A stretch of 37,855 bases of DNA. Source: Thermoguttaceae bacterium. GTDB lineage: Bacteria; Planctomycetota; Planctomycetia; Pirellulales; Thermoguttaceae. Shown here piece after piece: positions 20,964 through 29,005 of the stretch. The stretch's first letter is position 1. Every line of letters begins with the position of its first letter. The notes under the pieces were generated by a model. The model was not told the DNA's origin. It made no database searches and saw only the letters and a list, made by a program, of their open reading frames with translations. The stretch lies in NCBI GenBank assembly GCA_017434455.1, contig JAFRFG010000042.1, positions 1 through 37,855 of the forward strand, given 5' to 3'. The position numbers and the translations under genes were made by a program.

Positions 20964-21890
20964 ATGTTAAAATCGCTCCTTTGCTGCTGCGCCTGCGGCG
21001 CTGTTCTTTTGGCCGCCGGGCAGAAGGCCGCCGCCGAGACCCCCGACCTGCTCCTGAAGCTCAAGGACGCCGCCCGCGGCTCGGTCTATAACATCTGCCT
21101 GATCGAAAACGGCGTCTCCTACACCGCCGAGATTACCCCGGCCGAGCGATGCCACAACGGCTACTCTGTCGCCAAGCTCTTCACCTCCGTGGCGATCGGC
21201 ATGCTCGAGGACCGCGGGCTTCTGTCGACCGACGAGAAGATCTATCCCCTCTTCGCCGACGAGTTCCCCGAGACGTTCGACCCCAAGTGGAAAGATGTCA
21301 CCATCGAGCACGTGCTGACGCACCGCATCGGTTTCGATCATGGGTTCCTCGACATCGACGCGGAGAACTGCATTACCTGGGGGAGCGAGGATTTCCTTTC
21401 GCTGGTCTTCACCCATCCGCTCGACCATGAGCCCGGCACGTACGAGGCGTACAGCGACGCGGCGTTCTACCTCGCCTCGCGGATCGTCACCAAAAAGTGC
21501 GGCCGCCTGCTCGAGGATTTCCTCCGCGACGAGCTTCTCCGGCCGATGGAGTTCGCCGAATACGCCTTCTCGCGCTGCCCTCAGGGGTACACCATCGGCG
21601 CGACGGGGATGTACTTCTCGACCGAGGACACCGCCAAACTCGGCGAGCTGTTCCTCAACAAGGGGGTCTATCACGGCAAGCGCTATCTCTCCGAAGAATA
21701 TGTTAATAAGTCGCTCCAGCGGCTCTACGTCGTGCGCGCCTTCGACGACGAGGGGTACCAGTTCACCAAAGGGGGCATGAACGGCCAGCTGCTGTACTTC
21801 AACTACAAAACCAACCGCGTCGTGATGATCCACTCCTTCCGGGGGAATATCTCCGATCTGGAGAATGTCCTGAGGATCTACGACAAGTAA
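20964..21890 (+). CDS. Secreted serine hydrolase of the beta-lactamase class C / PBP family, copy 1
   Basis: The 308-residue product has a signal peptide (Cys-rich hydrophobic stretch, predicted cleavage near AAA-E at 22-25). The nucleophile motif is SVAK (68-71, in GYSVAKLF). The second motif is YSD at 163-165, where class C enzymes have YxN. A KGG segment at 269-271 could serve as the third motif. VLTHRIGFDHGF and the EYAFSRCPQGYTIGATGMYFSTED region match the serine hydrolase (Pfam Beta-lactamase) fold. It is shorter than AmpC-type enzymes and more likely an esterase or peptidase than a beta-lactamase; the substrate is unknown. It is the first of two adjacent paralogues of identical length. 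Confidence 0.85.
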   Translation: MLKSLLCCCACGAVLLAAGQKAAAETPDLLLKLKDAARGSVYNICLIENGVSYTAEITPAERCHNGYSVAKLFTSVAIGMLEDRGLLSTDEKIYPLFADEFPETFDPKWKDVTIEHVLTHRIGFDHGFLDIDAENCITWGSEDFLSLVFTHPLDHEPGTYEAYSDAAFYLASRIVTKKCGRLLEDFLRDELLRPMEFAEYAFSRCPQGYTIGATGMYFSTEDTAKLGELFLNKGVYHGKRYLSEEYVNKSLQRLYVVRAFDDEGYQFTKGGMNGQLLYFNYKTNRVVMIHSFRGNISDLENVLRIYDK

Positions 21891-21923
21891 CGCGCGCCGC
21901 GCCCACAAAAGGAGGCCCCCGCG

Positions 21924-22850
21924 ATGCCCCGGCGGATGATTGTTTTCGCGGCGCTTTGCCTGACGCTGTTTCCCGGCCTCTTGCGCGCCATAGAGCCGGA
22001 GCTCCTCTGCGCGCTGGCCGAGGCGGCCGACGAGCATGTCTACAGCATTGGCCTGTGCGACGGGGAACGGTCCGTTTCGATCGACGTCACCCCCGCCACG
22101 CGCTGCCACAACAGCTACTCGACCGCCAAGCTCTTCACCGCCGCGGCGGTCGGGCTGTTGGTCGACCGGGGAGCGCTTTCGACCGACGAGCCGATCTACC
22201 CGATCCTCGCGCCGTACTTCCCCGAGACGTTCGACCCGCGCTGGAAAGAGGTGACGGTCGAGCACCTTCTGACCCACTTTGTCGGCTTCGGCGAGGATTT
22301 CCGCGACATCGATATCGACTCGGAGGATCCACGCTCGTGGGGAACCGACGACTTGCTCGGCCGGGCGGTCTCCAACGACTTGGTCTATCCCCCCGGGGAA
22401 AAAGAAGTCCACAGCGACGCGGCGTTTTATCTTCTTTCGCGCGTGGTCGCCGTCCGGGCGGGGAAAGGGCTCGACGACTTTTTGCGCGACGAGTTCTTTG
22501 TCCCGATGCGCTTCGCCGAATACGCCTTCTCGCGCTGCCCGCTCGGGTACGCCATCGGCGCGACGGGGATATACCTCTCGGCCGAAGATATGGCGAAGTT
22601 CGGCGCGATGTACGCCGCCGGCGGCCTCTATCAGGGCCGGCGCTACCTCTCGGAAGATTACATCCGCCGGTCGATCGAGCGGCACTACGCCCTTTACCCG
22701 ATCGGGGAGGACGGCCTGCGGTTTCAAAAGGGGGGGATGAACGGCCAGGTGATCTACATCAACACCCGCACCGGTCTGGCCGCCGCCATTCAGACGTTCG
22801 ACGGCAACCTCGGCGACTTAGAGAAAATTCTCTTAGAGCGCGACAACTAA
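21924..22850 (+). CDS. Secreted serine hydrolase of the beta-lactamase class C / PBP family, copy 2
   Basis: Paralogue of the preceding gene, also 308 residues and 33 bp downstream behind GGAGG, hence a tandem duplication within one operon. It has a signal peptide (MPRRMIVFAALCLTLFPGLL). The nucleophile motif is STAK (66-69). The second motif is HSD (163-165) in place of YSD in copy 1, so the catalytic Tyr is lost or replaced. KGGMNGQ is kept near 269. Blocks FAEYAFSRCP and IGATGIYLSAEDMAKFG are nearly identical between the copies, whereas the signal peptide and the region around 125-160 differ strongly. This suggests divergence of substrate or loss of activity in one copy. Confidence 0.83.
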   Translation: MPRRMIVFAALCLTLFPGLLRAIEPELLCALAEAADEHVYSIGLCDGERSVSIDVTPATRCHNSYSTAKLFTAAAVGLLVDRGALSTDEPIYPILAPYFPETFDPRWKEVTVEHLLTHFVGFGEDFRDIDIDSEDPRSWGTDDLLGRAVSNDLVYPPGEKEVHSDAAFYLLSRVVAVRAGKGLDDFLRDEFFVPMRFAEYAFSRCPLGYAIGATGIYLSAEDMAKFGAMYAAGGLYQGRRYLSEDYIRRSIERHYALYPIGEDGLRFQKGGMNGQVIYINTRTGLAAAIQTFDGNLGDLEKILLERDN

Positions 22851-22871
22851 AAACCACCCATCCGGCAAGCA

Positions 22872-23477
22872 TTACCGCCGTGCCCGAGATTTGGCGTCCA
22901 GGCGCAAGAGCAGCCCGGCCAGCTCGGCGGCGGCCCCCAGCAGAACCGCCGCGATCTTTAAAAAGCCAGCCAGCATCGCCGCGCCGATCAGTACCGCCGC
23001 GGCGGTGAGCATTTTCGGCAGAAGCCCGGGGATCGCCGCGGCGCGGCAGATAAGCCAGGTGGAAACAGCCAGCCACACGGCGGCCAGCGTGACGGCCGCC
23101 GCCCAAAAGCCCGGCTTTCTCCACGCGAGGACCTTGCGGAGATTGGGGTACGCCGCGCGGCGGCGCGGCAGCGGCGGCACGGCATTCTCGGGGACAACAT
23201 CCACAGGTACTGCCTCGGCGGGCGGCGTTTCCGGCGGCGCGGCTTTCTCGGGCGCCTGTTCTTTGGGCGTTTTTGTCGGCTCGGGAGGCCGCGGCGGCTC
23301 GGCCGCCGGTATTTCGGGGAAGACCAGCCCGGTTATCTTTTTGGCCTTGTACTGACGGCCCGCCTCGGTTTCGATGAGCGTCTGGCGAACGATTTCGCCG
23401 GACGCCACTTTTTCGCGGATCTCGTCACTGGAAATCGGCCCTACTTTTTGACCGTCGACATAGTAATAGTACCGCAT
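22872..23477 (-). CDS. GYF_2 (DUF4339) domain membrane protein
   Basis: The 201-residue product begins with a GYF_2 domain (MRYYYYVDGQKVGPISSDEI, then VASGEIVRQTLIETEAG; residues 1-55). A Pro/Ala/Glu-rich linker (about 58-105) follows, then two or three hydrophobic helices (about 120-195) and a basic end. GYF_2 domains are thought to bind proline-rich or other peptide partners; the protein's own linker is proline-rich. The start ATG has AAGGGG 9 nt upstream. It is convergent with the serine hydrolase pair (21-bp gap) and downstream of tRNA-Gln on the same strand. Its function is unknown. Confidence 0.82.
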   Translation of the reverse strand: MRYYYYVDGQKVGPISSDEIREKVASGEIVRQTLIETEAGRQYKAKKITGLVFPEIPAAEPPRPPEPTKTPKEQAPEKAAPPETPPAEAVPVDVVPENAVPPLPRRRAAYPNLRKVLAWRKPGFWAAAVTLAAVWLAVSTWLICRAAAIPGLLPKMLTAAAVLIGAAMLAGFLKIAAVLLGAAAELAGLLLRLDAKSRARR

Positions 23478-23607
23478 CGTCCGCCACCCCTTCGCGATGA
23501 AAAAACATCTTTGACCGTATTATTCGCCCGCTGAAGAAGATTATACCATAATCCCCGCCTCAAGTCGCGATGCCGCTTCAGCGGTTCTTTTTGCCCCAAA
23601 CAAGAAT

Positions 23608-23641
23608 AAAAAAACGCGGCGGGGCCTTAAGGCCTCGCCGC
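23608..23641 (-). terminator. Rho-independent terminator after tRNA-Gln
   Basis: GCGGCGGGGCC (23616-23626) and GGCCTCGCCGC (23631-23641) form an 11-bp stem with one mismatch and a TTAA loop. On the minus strand it is followed by seven T, about 10 nt after the tRNA 3' end. Confidence 0.85.
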
Positions 23642-23651
23642 GCCGTAAGTT

Positions 23652-23722
23652 TTGGGGAACAGGGACTCGAACCCCGACTAAGTGGTTCAGAGCCACTCGT
23701 GCTGCCATTACACCATTCCCCA
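23652..23722 (-). tRNA. tRNA-Gln (anticodon CTG)
   Basis: The minus strand folds as a cloverleaf: acceptor TGGGGAA / TTCCCCA, D arm GTGT...GCAC, anticodon arm AGTGG-CTCTGAA-CCACT with anticodon CTG, 4-nt variable loop TAGT, and T arm CGGGG-TTCGAGT-CCCTG. The U1-A72 pair and overall sequence are typical of tRNA-Gln. The discriminator is A and CCA is not encoded. Length is 71 nt because the D loop is short. It has its own promoter and terminator. Confidence 0.95.
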
Positions 23723-23761
23723 GAGAATGGGCCCGCCGGGGAGGACGGGCGACAGTGGGGA

Positions 23762-23789
23762 ATTCTACCTTTTGACTATTTTCCGTCAA
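23762..23789 (-). promoter_or_regulatory. Promoter of tRNA-Gln
   Basis: TTGACG (23789-23784), 16-bp spacer, TAGAAT (23767-23762) on the minus strand, about 35-40 nt before the tRNA 5' end. Confidence 0.6.
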
Positions 23790-23856
23790 GAGGGGTTTTT
23801 GCCCCCCGTTGCCGACGCGCCGGCGCGGGCATCTGGCTTGCCGGGCCCCCTTGCGC

Positions 23857-23862
23857 TATAAT
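23857..23862 (+). promoter_or_regulatory. Possible -10 element for ettA
   Basis: A perfect TATAAT lies 86 bp before the ettA start; no convincing -35 is present. The leader downstream of it ends in a long A/C-rich, probably unstructured stretch. Confidence 0.35.
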
Positions 23863-23948
23863 CCCGAGGGGGGCGGTGCGGCCCCTTTCGCTCCGGGGGA
23901 ACGAAACAAGCGCTAAAGAACCAAAAAATACAAAAGAACAAGAACAAC

Positions 23949-25631
23949 ATGGCACCTCACTTCATCTTCGAAATGCACGGCGTCGGCAAACGATTCGGCG
24001 AGCGGGTCGTTCTGCAAAATATCAGCTTATCGTTCTACTACGGGGCGAAGATCGGGATCGTCGGGGAAAACGGCGCCGGAAAGTCGACCCTCCTCAAAAT
24101 CATGGCGGGGCTCGACAAAGACATCGACGGGACCGTCGAGATGGTCAAGGGGATGACGGTCCGCTACGTCGCCCAGGAACCGGTGCTCGACTTGGACGCC
24201 ACCGTCCGCGAAAACCTCCTCACCGCGCTGGCCCCGATCCAAAAGAAGATCGACCGCTTCAACGAGATCTCCGTCCAAATGGGGGACCCCGAGTACGCCG
24301 ACCAGTTCGATAAACTGATGGAGGAGATGGGGCGCCTGCAGGAGGAGATCGACCACGCCGAGGGGTGGGAGCTCGACCGCCGGATCGATATCGCCGCCGA
24401 CGCGCTGGTTCTCCCCCCCGACGACGCGATCGTCCGCACCCTTTCCGGGGGGGAGCGCCGCCGGGTCGCCCTGTGTATGGCGCTGTTGGAGCGCCCCGAT
24501 CTGCTCCTTTTGGACGAGCCGACCAACCACCTCGACGCCGAGACGGTCGAGTGGCTCGAGGGGACGCTGCGCGACTACCCCGGAACGGTGATTATCGTCA
24601 CGCACGACCGCTACTTCCTCGACAACGTCACCAAGTGGATCCTCGAGATCGACAATACCCGCGGGCTCCCCTTCGAGGGGAACTACTCCAGCTGGCTGGC
24701 CCAGAAGGCCGAGCTGCTGCGTGTCATCGAGAAGAAAGAGACCGAGCGGCAGAAGATCCTCAAGCGGGAACTGGAGTGGATCGAAAAATCGCACCGCGGC
24801 CGCCTTCAGAAGAACGCCGCGCGCGTGAAGGCGTACGATCAGCTGGCCGCCCAGCAGACGATCGACGATAAGAGCGACGCGGTCATCCAGATCGCCCCGG
24901 GCCGCCGTTTGGGCGAGAAAGTCCTGCGGGTTTCCGGGCTTTCGAAGGGGTTCGAGATGGGGGGCCGGTATATTCCGCTGATCAAAGATGTCGAGTTCAA
25001 CGTCCCGCGCGGGGCGGTGGTCGGCATCATCGGCCCGAACGGGACCGGAAAGACGACCCTCTTCCGGATGATCGTCGGCCAGGAGACCCCCGACGCCGGA
25101 ACGATCGAGCTGGGGGACACGGTCGATCTGTCGTACGTCGACCAGCACCGCGACGCCCTGGACGACAGCAAGACCGTCTTCGAGGAGGTGACCGACGGCC
25201 GCGATCTGATCGAGCTGGGGAACGTCAAGATGAACAGCCGGCTCTACCTGTCCCGCTTCAACTTCCGCGGAAGTCAGCAGCAGCAGTTGGTCGGCAGCTG
25301 TTCCGGCGGGGAGCGCAACCGGGTTCATTTAGCCAAGCTCCTCAAACGGGGCGGAAACCTCCTGCTTCTTGACGAGCCGACCAACGATCTGGACGTCTCG
25401 ACGATGCGGGTCTTGGAGCAGGCGATTCTCGATTTCCCCGGCTGCGTCCTGGTGATCTCCCACGATCGTTTCTTCCTCGACCGGATCTGCACCCACATGC
25501 TCATCTTCGAGGGGGGCGGCCGGGTTCGCTGGTTCGAGGGAAACTACGCCGCCTACGAGGATGCCCGCAAGGCCGAAAATCCCGACGCCGGGAAGAACCG
25601 CCGCTCGAAATACAAAAAGATCCCCGCCTAA
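23949..25631 (+). CDS. ettA: EttA, ABC-F energy-dependent translational throttle protein
   Basis: Soluble twin-ATPase ABC-F protein that binds the ribosomal E site and gates the first elongation step according to the ATP/ADP ratio. The 560-residue length matches EttA (about 555). Visible: Walker A GENGAGKST (about 38-46), an arm insertion, LSGGERRRVAL, Walker B LLLLDEPTNHLD, the charged linker (KKETERQKILKRELEWIEK), second Walker A GPNGTGKTT, signature CSGGERNRVHLAK (Cys in place of the usual Leu) and LLLLDEPTNDLD. Both catalytic Glu residues are present. The ATG has no clear Shine-Dalgarno sequence, only an A/C-rich leader (AAAAGAACAAGAACAAC), suggesting start recognition by accessibility. 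Single gene. Confidence 0.95.
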   Translation: MAPHFIFEMHGVGKRFGERVVLQNISLSFYYGAKIGIVGENGAGKSTLLKIMAGLDKDIDGTVEMVKGMTVRYVAQEPVLDLDATVRENLLTALAPIQKKIDRFNEISVQMGDPEYADQFDKLMEEMGRLQEEIDHAEGWELDRRIDIAADALVLPPDDAIVRTLSGGERRRVALCMALLERPDLLLLDEPTNHLDAETVEWLEGTLRDYPGTVIIVTHDRYFLDNVTKWILEIDNTRGLPFEGNYSSWLAQKAELLRVIEKKETERQKILKRELEWIEKSHRGRLQKNAARVKAYDQLAAQQTIDDKSDAVIQIAPGRRLGEKVLRVSGLSKGFEMGGRYIPLIKDVEFNVPRGAVVGIIGPNGTGKTTLFRMIVGQETPDAGTIELGDTVDLSYVDQHRDALDDSKTVFEEVTDGRDLIELGNVKMNSRLYLSRFNFRGSQQQQLVGSCSGGERNRVHLAKLLKRGGNLLLLDEPTNDLDVSTMRVLEQAILDFPGCVLVISHDRFFLDRICTHMLIFEGGGRVRWFEGNYAAYEDARKAENPDAGKNRRSKYKKIPA

Positions 25632-25720
25632 AAGGCCCTTATTTTCAAGGGTTGGGAGCGGTTTTCCCCGTATAGCGGTATATCCCCCGCGATACGCGTT
25701 CTATCACGCCAGTCGCGGCT

Positions 25721-25762
25721 ATACCTCTATAACGGCCGCAAATACCTCTATAATACCCGCAA
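25721..25762. repeat. Two tandem 21-bp repeats upstream of the acetyl-CoA synthetase gene
   Basis: ATACCTCTATAACGGCCGCAA (25721-25741) is followed directly by a copy differing at three positions (25742-25762), and a third copy begins with ATA. The array ends just before the -35 box of the candidate promoter, the usual place for activator sites. The copies also contain TATAAC and TATAAT. Confidence 0.7.
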
Positions 25763-25765
25763 ATA

Positions 25766-25793
25766 TTGACCATTAGGCAAATAGGGCTAAAAT
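25766..25793 (+). promoter_or_regulatory. Promoter of the acetyl-CoA synthetase gene
   Basis: TTGACC (25766-25771), 16-bp spacer, TAAAAT (25788-25793); the predicted start is about 50 nt before the GTG codon. An alternative -10, TATAAT at 25749-25754, lacks a -35. Confidence 0.5.
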
Positions 25794-25851
25794 TTACCAA
25801 AACGAACTTCCGCATTCGGTTCATCGAACTATCCAATGAAAGGAGCTGATT

Positions 25852-27990
25852 GTGTCGGCGCAAGAGAGACTCGCGAAAATCAATTCTATGTTCTACCCGA
25901 AATCTGTCGCTGTCGTCGGGGCTTCCGCCCGTCCCGGCAGCGTCGGAAACGACCTCGTTAAGAACCTCGTGAAGGATTATACCGGCGAGATCTACCCGGT
26001 GAACCCGAAGGGTGGTGAGATCGAAGGAAAGAAGGCCTACACCTCGCTGACCGAGATCCCCGGCGACGTCGACCTGGTCGTCGTTTCGGTCCCGGCCAAG
26101 GGTGTCCCCGGTGTCGTCGATCAGTGCCGTGAGAAGAAGGTCCAGGGGATCGTCATCATCACCGCCGGCTTCAAAGAGACCGGTCATGAAGGTCTGGAGC
26201 GTGAAAAAGAGCTCACCCGCCAGGTTCAGGAAGCCGGTATTCCCCTCATCGGCCCGAACTGCCTCGGTATTATGAACGCCGAGAAGGGGGTCGGCATGAA
26301 CGCCTCGTTCGCCTCCAAGATCTGCGCCCCCGGCTCGCTGGCCTTCATCTCCCAGTCCGGCGCCCTGTGCACCTCGGTGCTCGACTACGCCGAAGCCCGT
26401 AAAATCGGCTTCAGCAAGTTCGTCAGCTTCGGCAACAAGGCCGACGTCAAAGAGGTCGACCTGCTCGAATACCTCGCCGACGACCCGCAGACCTCCGCGA
26501 TCGCCCTTTATCTTGAGGACATCAGCGACGGAAAGCGCTTCACCGAGATCGCCTCGAAGATCTTCTGGGAAAAGAAAAAGCCGATCCTCTGCCTCAAGAG
26601 CGGCCGCAGCGCCGAGGGCTCCAAGGCGGTCAGCAGTCATACCGGTTCTCTGGCCGGCAACGACAAGGTCTACGACGCGCTGCTGACGCAGTCCGGCGTC
26701 CAGCGCGTCGACTCGATTGAGGAGCTCTTCGACCGCGCCTCGATCTACACCACCCAGCCGCTGCCGAAGGGGAACCGCTTGGCAATCATCACCAACGCCG
26801 GAGGCCCCGGTATTATGGCGACCGACGCGGCGATCAACGCCGGTCTGAAGCTCGCGGCTTTGACCGACGAAACCAAGGCCGCCTTGAAAGAGACGATGCC
26901 CGAGGCCGCCTCGCTGCGCAACCCGGTCGACGTGCTGGGTGACGCCCGCCACGACCGTTACGAGGCCGCTGTCAAGACCGTGATGGCCGACCCGAACGTC
27001 GATATGGGTATTGTCATCCTCACCCCGCAGTCGATGACCGACTCCGACGAAATCGGCAAGATCATCCCGGCCGCCGTTAAGCAGTGCGGCAAGCCGGTCG
27101 TATGCGCCTTTATGGGTGTCGCCGACGTCGCCGACGGTGTCCACAACCTTCTCGACGGCGGTGTCCCGAACTACTCCTTCCCCGAAAACGCCATCAACGC
27201 CCTGGCCGCCGCCTACCGCCTGATGAACTACGGCAGCCTGACCGACCGCCAGTTCGACGCTCTGCCCGGCTGCGATAAGGCCAAGGCCGACAAGATCATC
27301 GCCGATTATCTCGGTGCCGACAGCGAGAAGTACCTGACCCAGGCCGACTGCCGCGCCCTGTTTGAGTGCTACGGCCTGCCGCTGCTCAAAAGCGGCGTCG
27401 CGTCCAGCGAAGATGAAGCGGCAACAATCGTCGAGGGGATCGGCGCCAAGGTCGTGATGAAGGTGATGTCGGCCGACGTCAAGCATAAGTTCGACGCCGG
27501 CGGGGTCATCCTCAACGTCGAGGGGCCCGACGGCGCCCGCGCCGCCTACAAGCAGATCTTCGCCAACGTCGAAAAGAACGTCCCGGGCGCGAAGATCGAC
27601 GGTATCCTGATCGAGCAGATGGCCGAAAAGGGGGTCGAGGTCATCCTCGGCTGCAACCGCGACGCCAAGTTCGGCCCGCTGATGATGTTCGGTCTGGGCG
27701 GCACGTTTGTCGAGCTGTTCAAAGACGTCGCCTTCCGCCTGGCTCCGATGTGGGGTGTTTCGGCCGACAACATGATCCGCGAGATCAAGTCGTTCAAGGT
27801 CCTCGACGGCTTCCGCGGCGCGCCGAAGTGCGACCAGGCCGCGGTCAAAGAGACCCTCCTGCGCCTCTCCGCGATGGTCTGCAACCATCCGGAAATCGCC
27901 GAGTGCGATATCAACCCGCTGATCGTCCACGCCGAAGGGAAGGGCTGCTCGGTCGCCGACAGCCGCGTGATGCTCAAGAAGAAGGCGTAA
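25852..27990 (+). CDS. ADP-forming acetyl-CoA synthetase (fused alpha-beta acyl-CoA synthetase)
   Basis: Converts acetyl-CoA (or a related acyl-CoA), ADP and phosphate into acetate, CoA and ATP, a substrate-level phosphorylation step in fermentation. The 712-residue product has the alpha part first: a CoA-binding Rossmann domain (YPKSVAVVGASARPGSVGND), then the ligase domain with the phosphorylated His263 in SSHTGSLAG. The beta part (about 490-712) is an ATP-grasp module (VVMKVMSADVKHKFDAGGV, FGLGGTFVELFKD, ECDINPLIV). No GNAT acetyltransferase domain is attached, which argues against the protein-acetyltransferase (Pat) type. The start is GTG with AAAGGAG 6 nt upstream. The strong ribosome site, upstream repeats and strong terminator suggest high, regulated expression. 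The acyl specificity is not determined by sequence. Confidence 0.92.
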   Translation: MSAQERLAKINSMFYPKSVAVVGASARPGSVGNDLVKNLVKDYTGEIYPVNPKGGEIEGKKAYTSLTEIPGDVDLVVVSVPAKGVPGVVDQCREKKVQGIVIITAGFKETGHEGLEREKELTRQVQEAGIPLIGPNCLGIMNAEKGVGMNASFASKICAPGSLAFISQSGALCTSVLDYAEARKIGFSKFVSFGNKADVKEVDLLEYLADDPQTSAIALYLEDISDGKRFTEIASKIFWEKKKPILCLKSGRSAEGSKAVSSHTGSLAGNDKVYDALLTQSGVQRVDSIEELFDRASIYTTQPLPKGNRLAIITNAGGPGIMATDAAINAGLKLAALTDETKAALKETMPEAASLRNPVDVLGDARHDRYEAAVKTVMADPNVDMGIVILTPQSMTDSDEIGKIIPAAVKQCGKPVVCAFMGVADVADGVHNLLDGGVPNYSFPENAINALAAAYRLMNYGSLTDRQFDALPGCDKAKADKIIADYLGADSEKYLTQADCRALFECYGLPLLKSGVASSEDEAATIVEGIGAKVVMKVMSADVKHKFDAGGVILNVEGPDGARAAYKQIFANVEKNVPGAKIDGILIEQMAEKGVEVILGCNRDAKFGPLMMFGLGGTFVELFKDVAFRLAPMWGVSADNMIREIKSFKVLDGFRGAPKCDQAAVKETLLRLSAMVCNHPEIAECDINPLIVHAEGKGCSVADSRVMLKKKA

Positions 27991-28022
27991 GTGCCCTGTT
28001 GGCGCTTATGGCGCTGAATAAG

Positions 28023-28051
28023 AAAGCCCCGCTCAAACGCGGGGCTTTTTT
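28023..28051 (+). terminator. Rho-independent terminator after the acetyl-CoA synthetase gene
   Basis: GCCCCGC (28026-28032) and GCGGGGC (28039-28045) enclose a 6-nt loop and are followed by six T. Confidence 0.92.
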
Positions 28052-28080
28052 ATTGGCCGGTCTCTTTTTGGTCTTTGATT

Positions 28081-28165
28081 GGCTCTCACCGGCCTTTTAA
28101 GGCCGCCAGGGAAAGAGCCGCTCAGCCGTTACCGCGGGAACCCGCAGCGCCGGCCGCTCAGGAAC
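28081..28165. other. Structured, gene-free DNA between two terminators
   Basis: GGCTCT (28081-28086) and AGAGCC (28114-28119) frame an inner GGCCTT / AAGGCC hairpin (28091-28104). A GCGGG-AA-CCCGC hairpin and two copies of CCGCTCAG (28118-28125, 28158-28165) follow. No coding potential is convincing. It could be a small RNA or merely decayed repeats. Confidence 0.3.
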
Positions 28166-28211
28166 AAGACGTGCGCGCCCTGCGAGGCCCTCGCCGAATC
28201 AAAAACCGGAT

Positions 28212-28243
28212 AAAAAAAGGCCCCACTTTTGGTGGGGCCTTTT
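28212..28243 (-). terminator. Bidirectional rho-independent terminator after the small lipoprotein gene
   Basis: AAGGCCCCAC (28217-28226) and GTGGGGCCTT (28232-28241) form a perfect 10-bp stem with a 5-nt loop. It has a 7-base T run on the minus strand and four T on the plus strand. Confidence 0.88.
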
Positions 28244-28291
28244 CGTATGGCTGGTTTTAAGCCGTCGCGCTTACCGCGCGCTGAGCGCGGA

Positions 28292-28879
28292 TCAGTCGGA
28301 CATCTGAACTTCTTCGATCACGTCGGCCGGATCGATTCCCGGCTCCGGAGCGCTCCCCTCCGGAATAAACATCTCGCGGCACGCGGCGCCCAGTTCCAGC
28401 GTCGCGGGATCGCAGCCCGAGGCGGTGATCGACAGCGTCAGCGTCGTCGTCTCGCGCGTCTTCAGTTCCGGGTTCACCAGGTCATACGACGGACGATATT
28501 CGGCGCGGCGTTTCGCCTCGATTTCCTGCGCCTCTTCCATATTGGAGACTTCGATGTTATCGAACTGGCTCGGGGTGGCTTCCACCTTTTCGGCCGTGAC
28601 GATATAGCTGCCGGCCGGCGCGCCCTTGAAATCGGTGCTGTGCGTGCAGAACGTCACCTTCCCGGTCGAGTCACTGTCGCCGAAGACCGTCCAGTTCTTC
28701 CCGGGACCATCGAGGAAGAGCGTCAGGTGAACACCCTCCACCGGCTGGCCATCCTGCGTGACCGTAACGGTCGCCTTCACCAGATCGGGCATCCCATCGG
28801 GACGGACCGGACCACCGCAGCCGGACAGCAGAAGGACCGGCAGTAAAAGCGCCAACGCGCTGAACAACATACGTTTCAT
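28292..28879 (-). CDS. Small lipoprotein with Ig-like / transthyretin-like domain
   Basis: The 195-residue product starts at the ATG 9 nt after AAAGGAG. The signal peptide ends in the lipobox LSGC with Cys21. Residues 30-100 (ATVTVTQDGQPVEGVHLTLF, then STGKVTFCTH, then GAPAGSYIVTAEKVEA) resemble the carboxypeptidase regulatory-like beta-sandwich found in many planctomycete lipoproteins that follow DUF1559 genes. The C-terminal half is acidic and unassigned. It lies 126 bp downstream of a DUF1559 gene on the same strand, a recurrent pairing in this phylum as far as I recall. Possibly surface-exposed; function unknown. Confidence 0.85.
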   Translation of the reverse strand: MKRMLFSALALLLPVLLLSGCGGPVRPDGMPDLVKATVTVTQDGQPVEGVHLTLFLDGPGKNWTVFGDSDSTGKVTFCTHSTDFKGAPAGSYIVTAEKVEATPSQFDNIEVSNMEEAQEIEAKRRAEYRPSYDLVNPELKTRETTTLTLSITASGCDPATLELGAACREMFIPEGSAPEPGIDPADVIEEVQMSD

Positions 28880-28907
28880 TCTCGTGAACTCCTTTTGCCC
28901 TTGCGGG

Positions 28908-28958
28908 TAAAAAACAAGAACAAACACCCCGCTGTTGAATTGGATTCACAACGGGGTG
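28908..28958 (-). terminator. Terminator-like hairpin after DUF1559 paralogue A
   Basis: CACCCCG (28925-28931) and CGGGGTG (28952-28958), extended by an interrupted TTG/CAA pairing. On the minus strand it is followed by the T-rich TTTGTTCTTGTTTTTT. Confidence 0.6.
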
Positions 28959-29005
28959 CTCGTTCGTTAGCTTAGGTCAAGCTGATTTGCTCGAAGATGC
29001 GCGAC

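Noticed and set aside
28229..28846. 205-codon plus-strand frame opposite the small lipoprotein gene
   Set aside because: It begins within a terminator and lies antisense to a gene with a clear lipobox and ribosome site.
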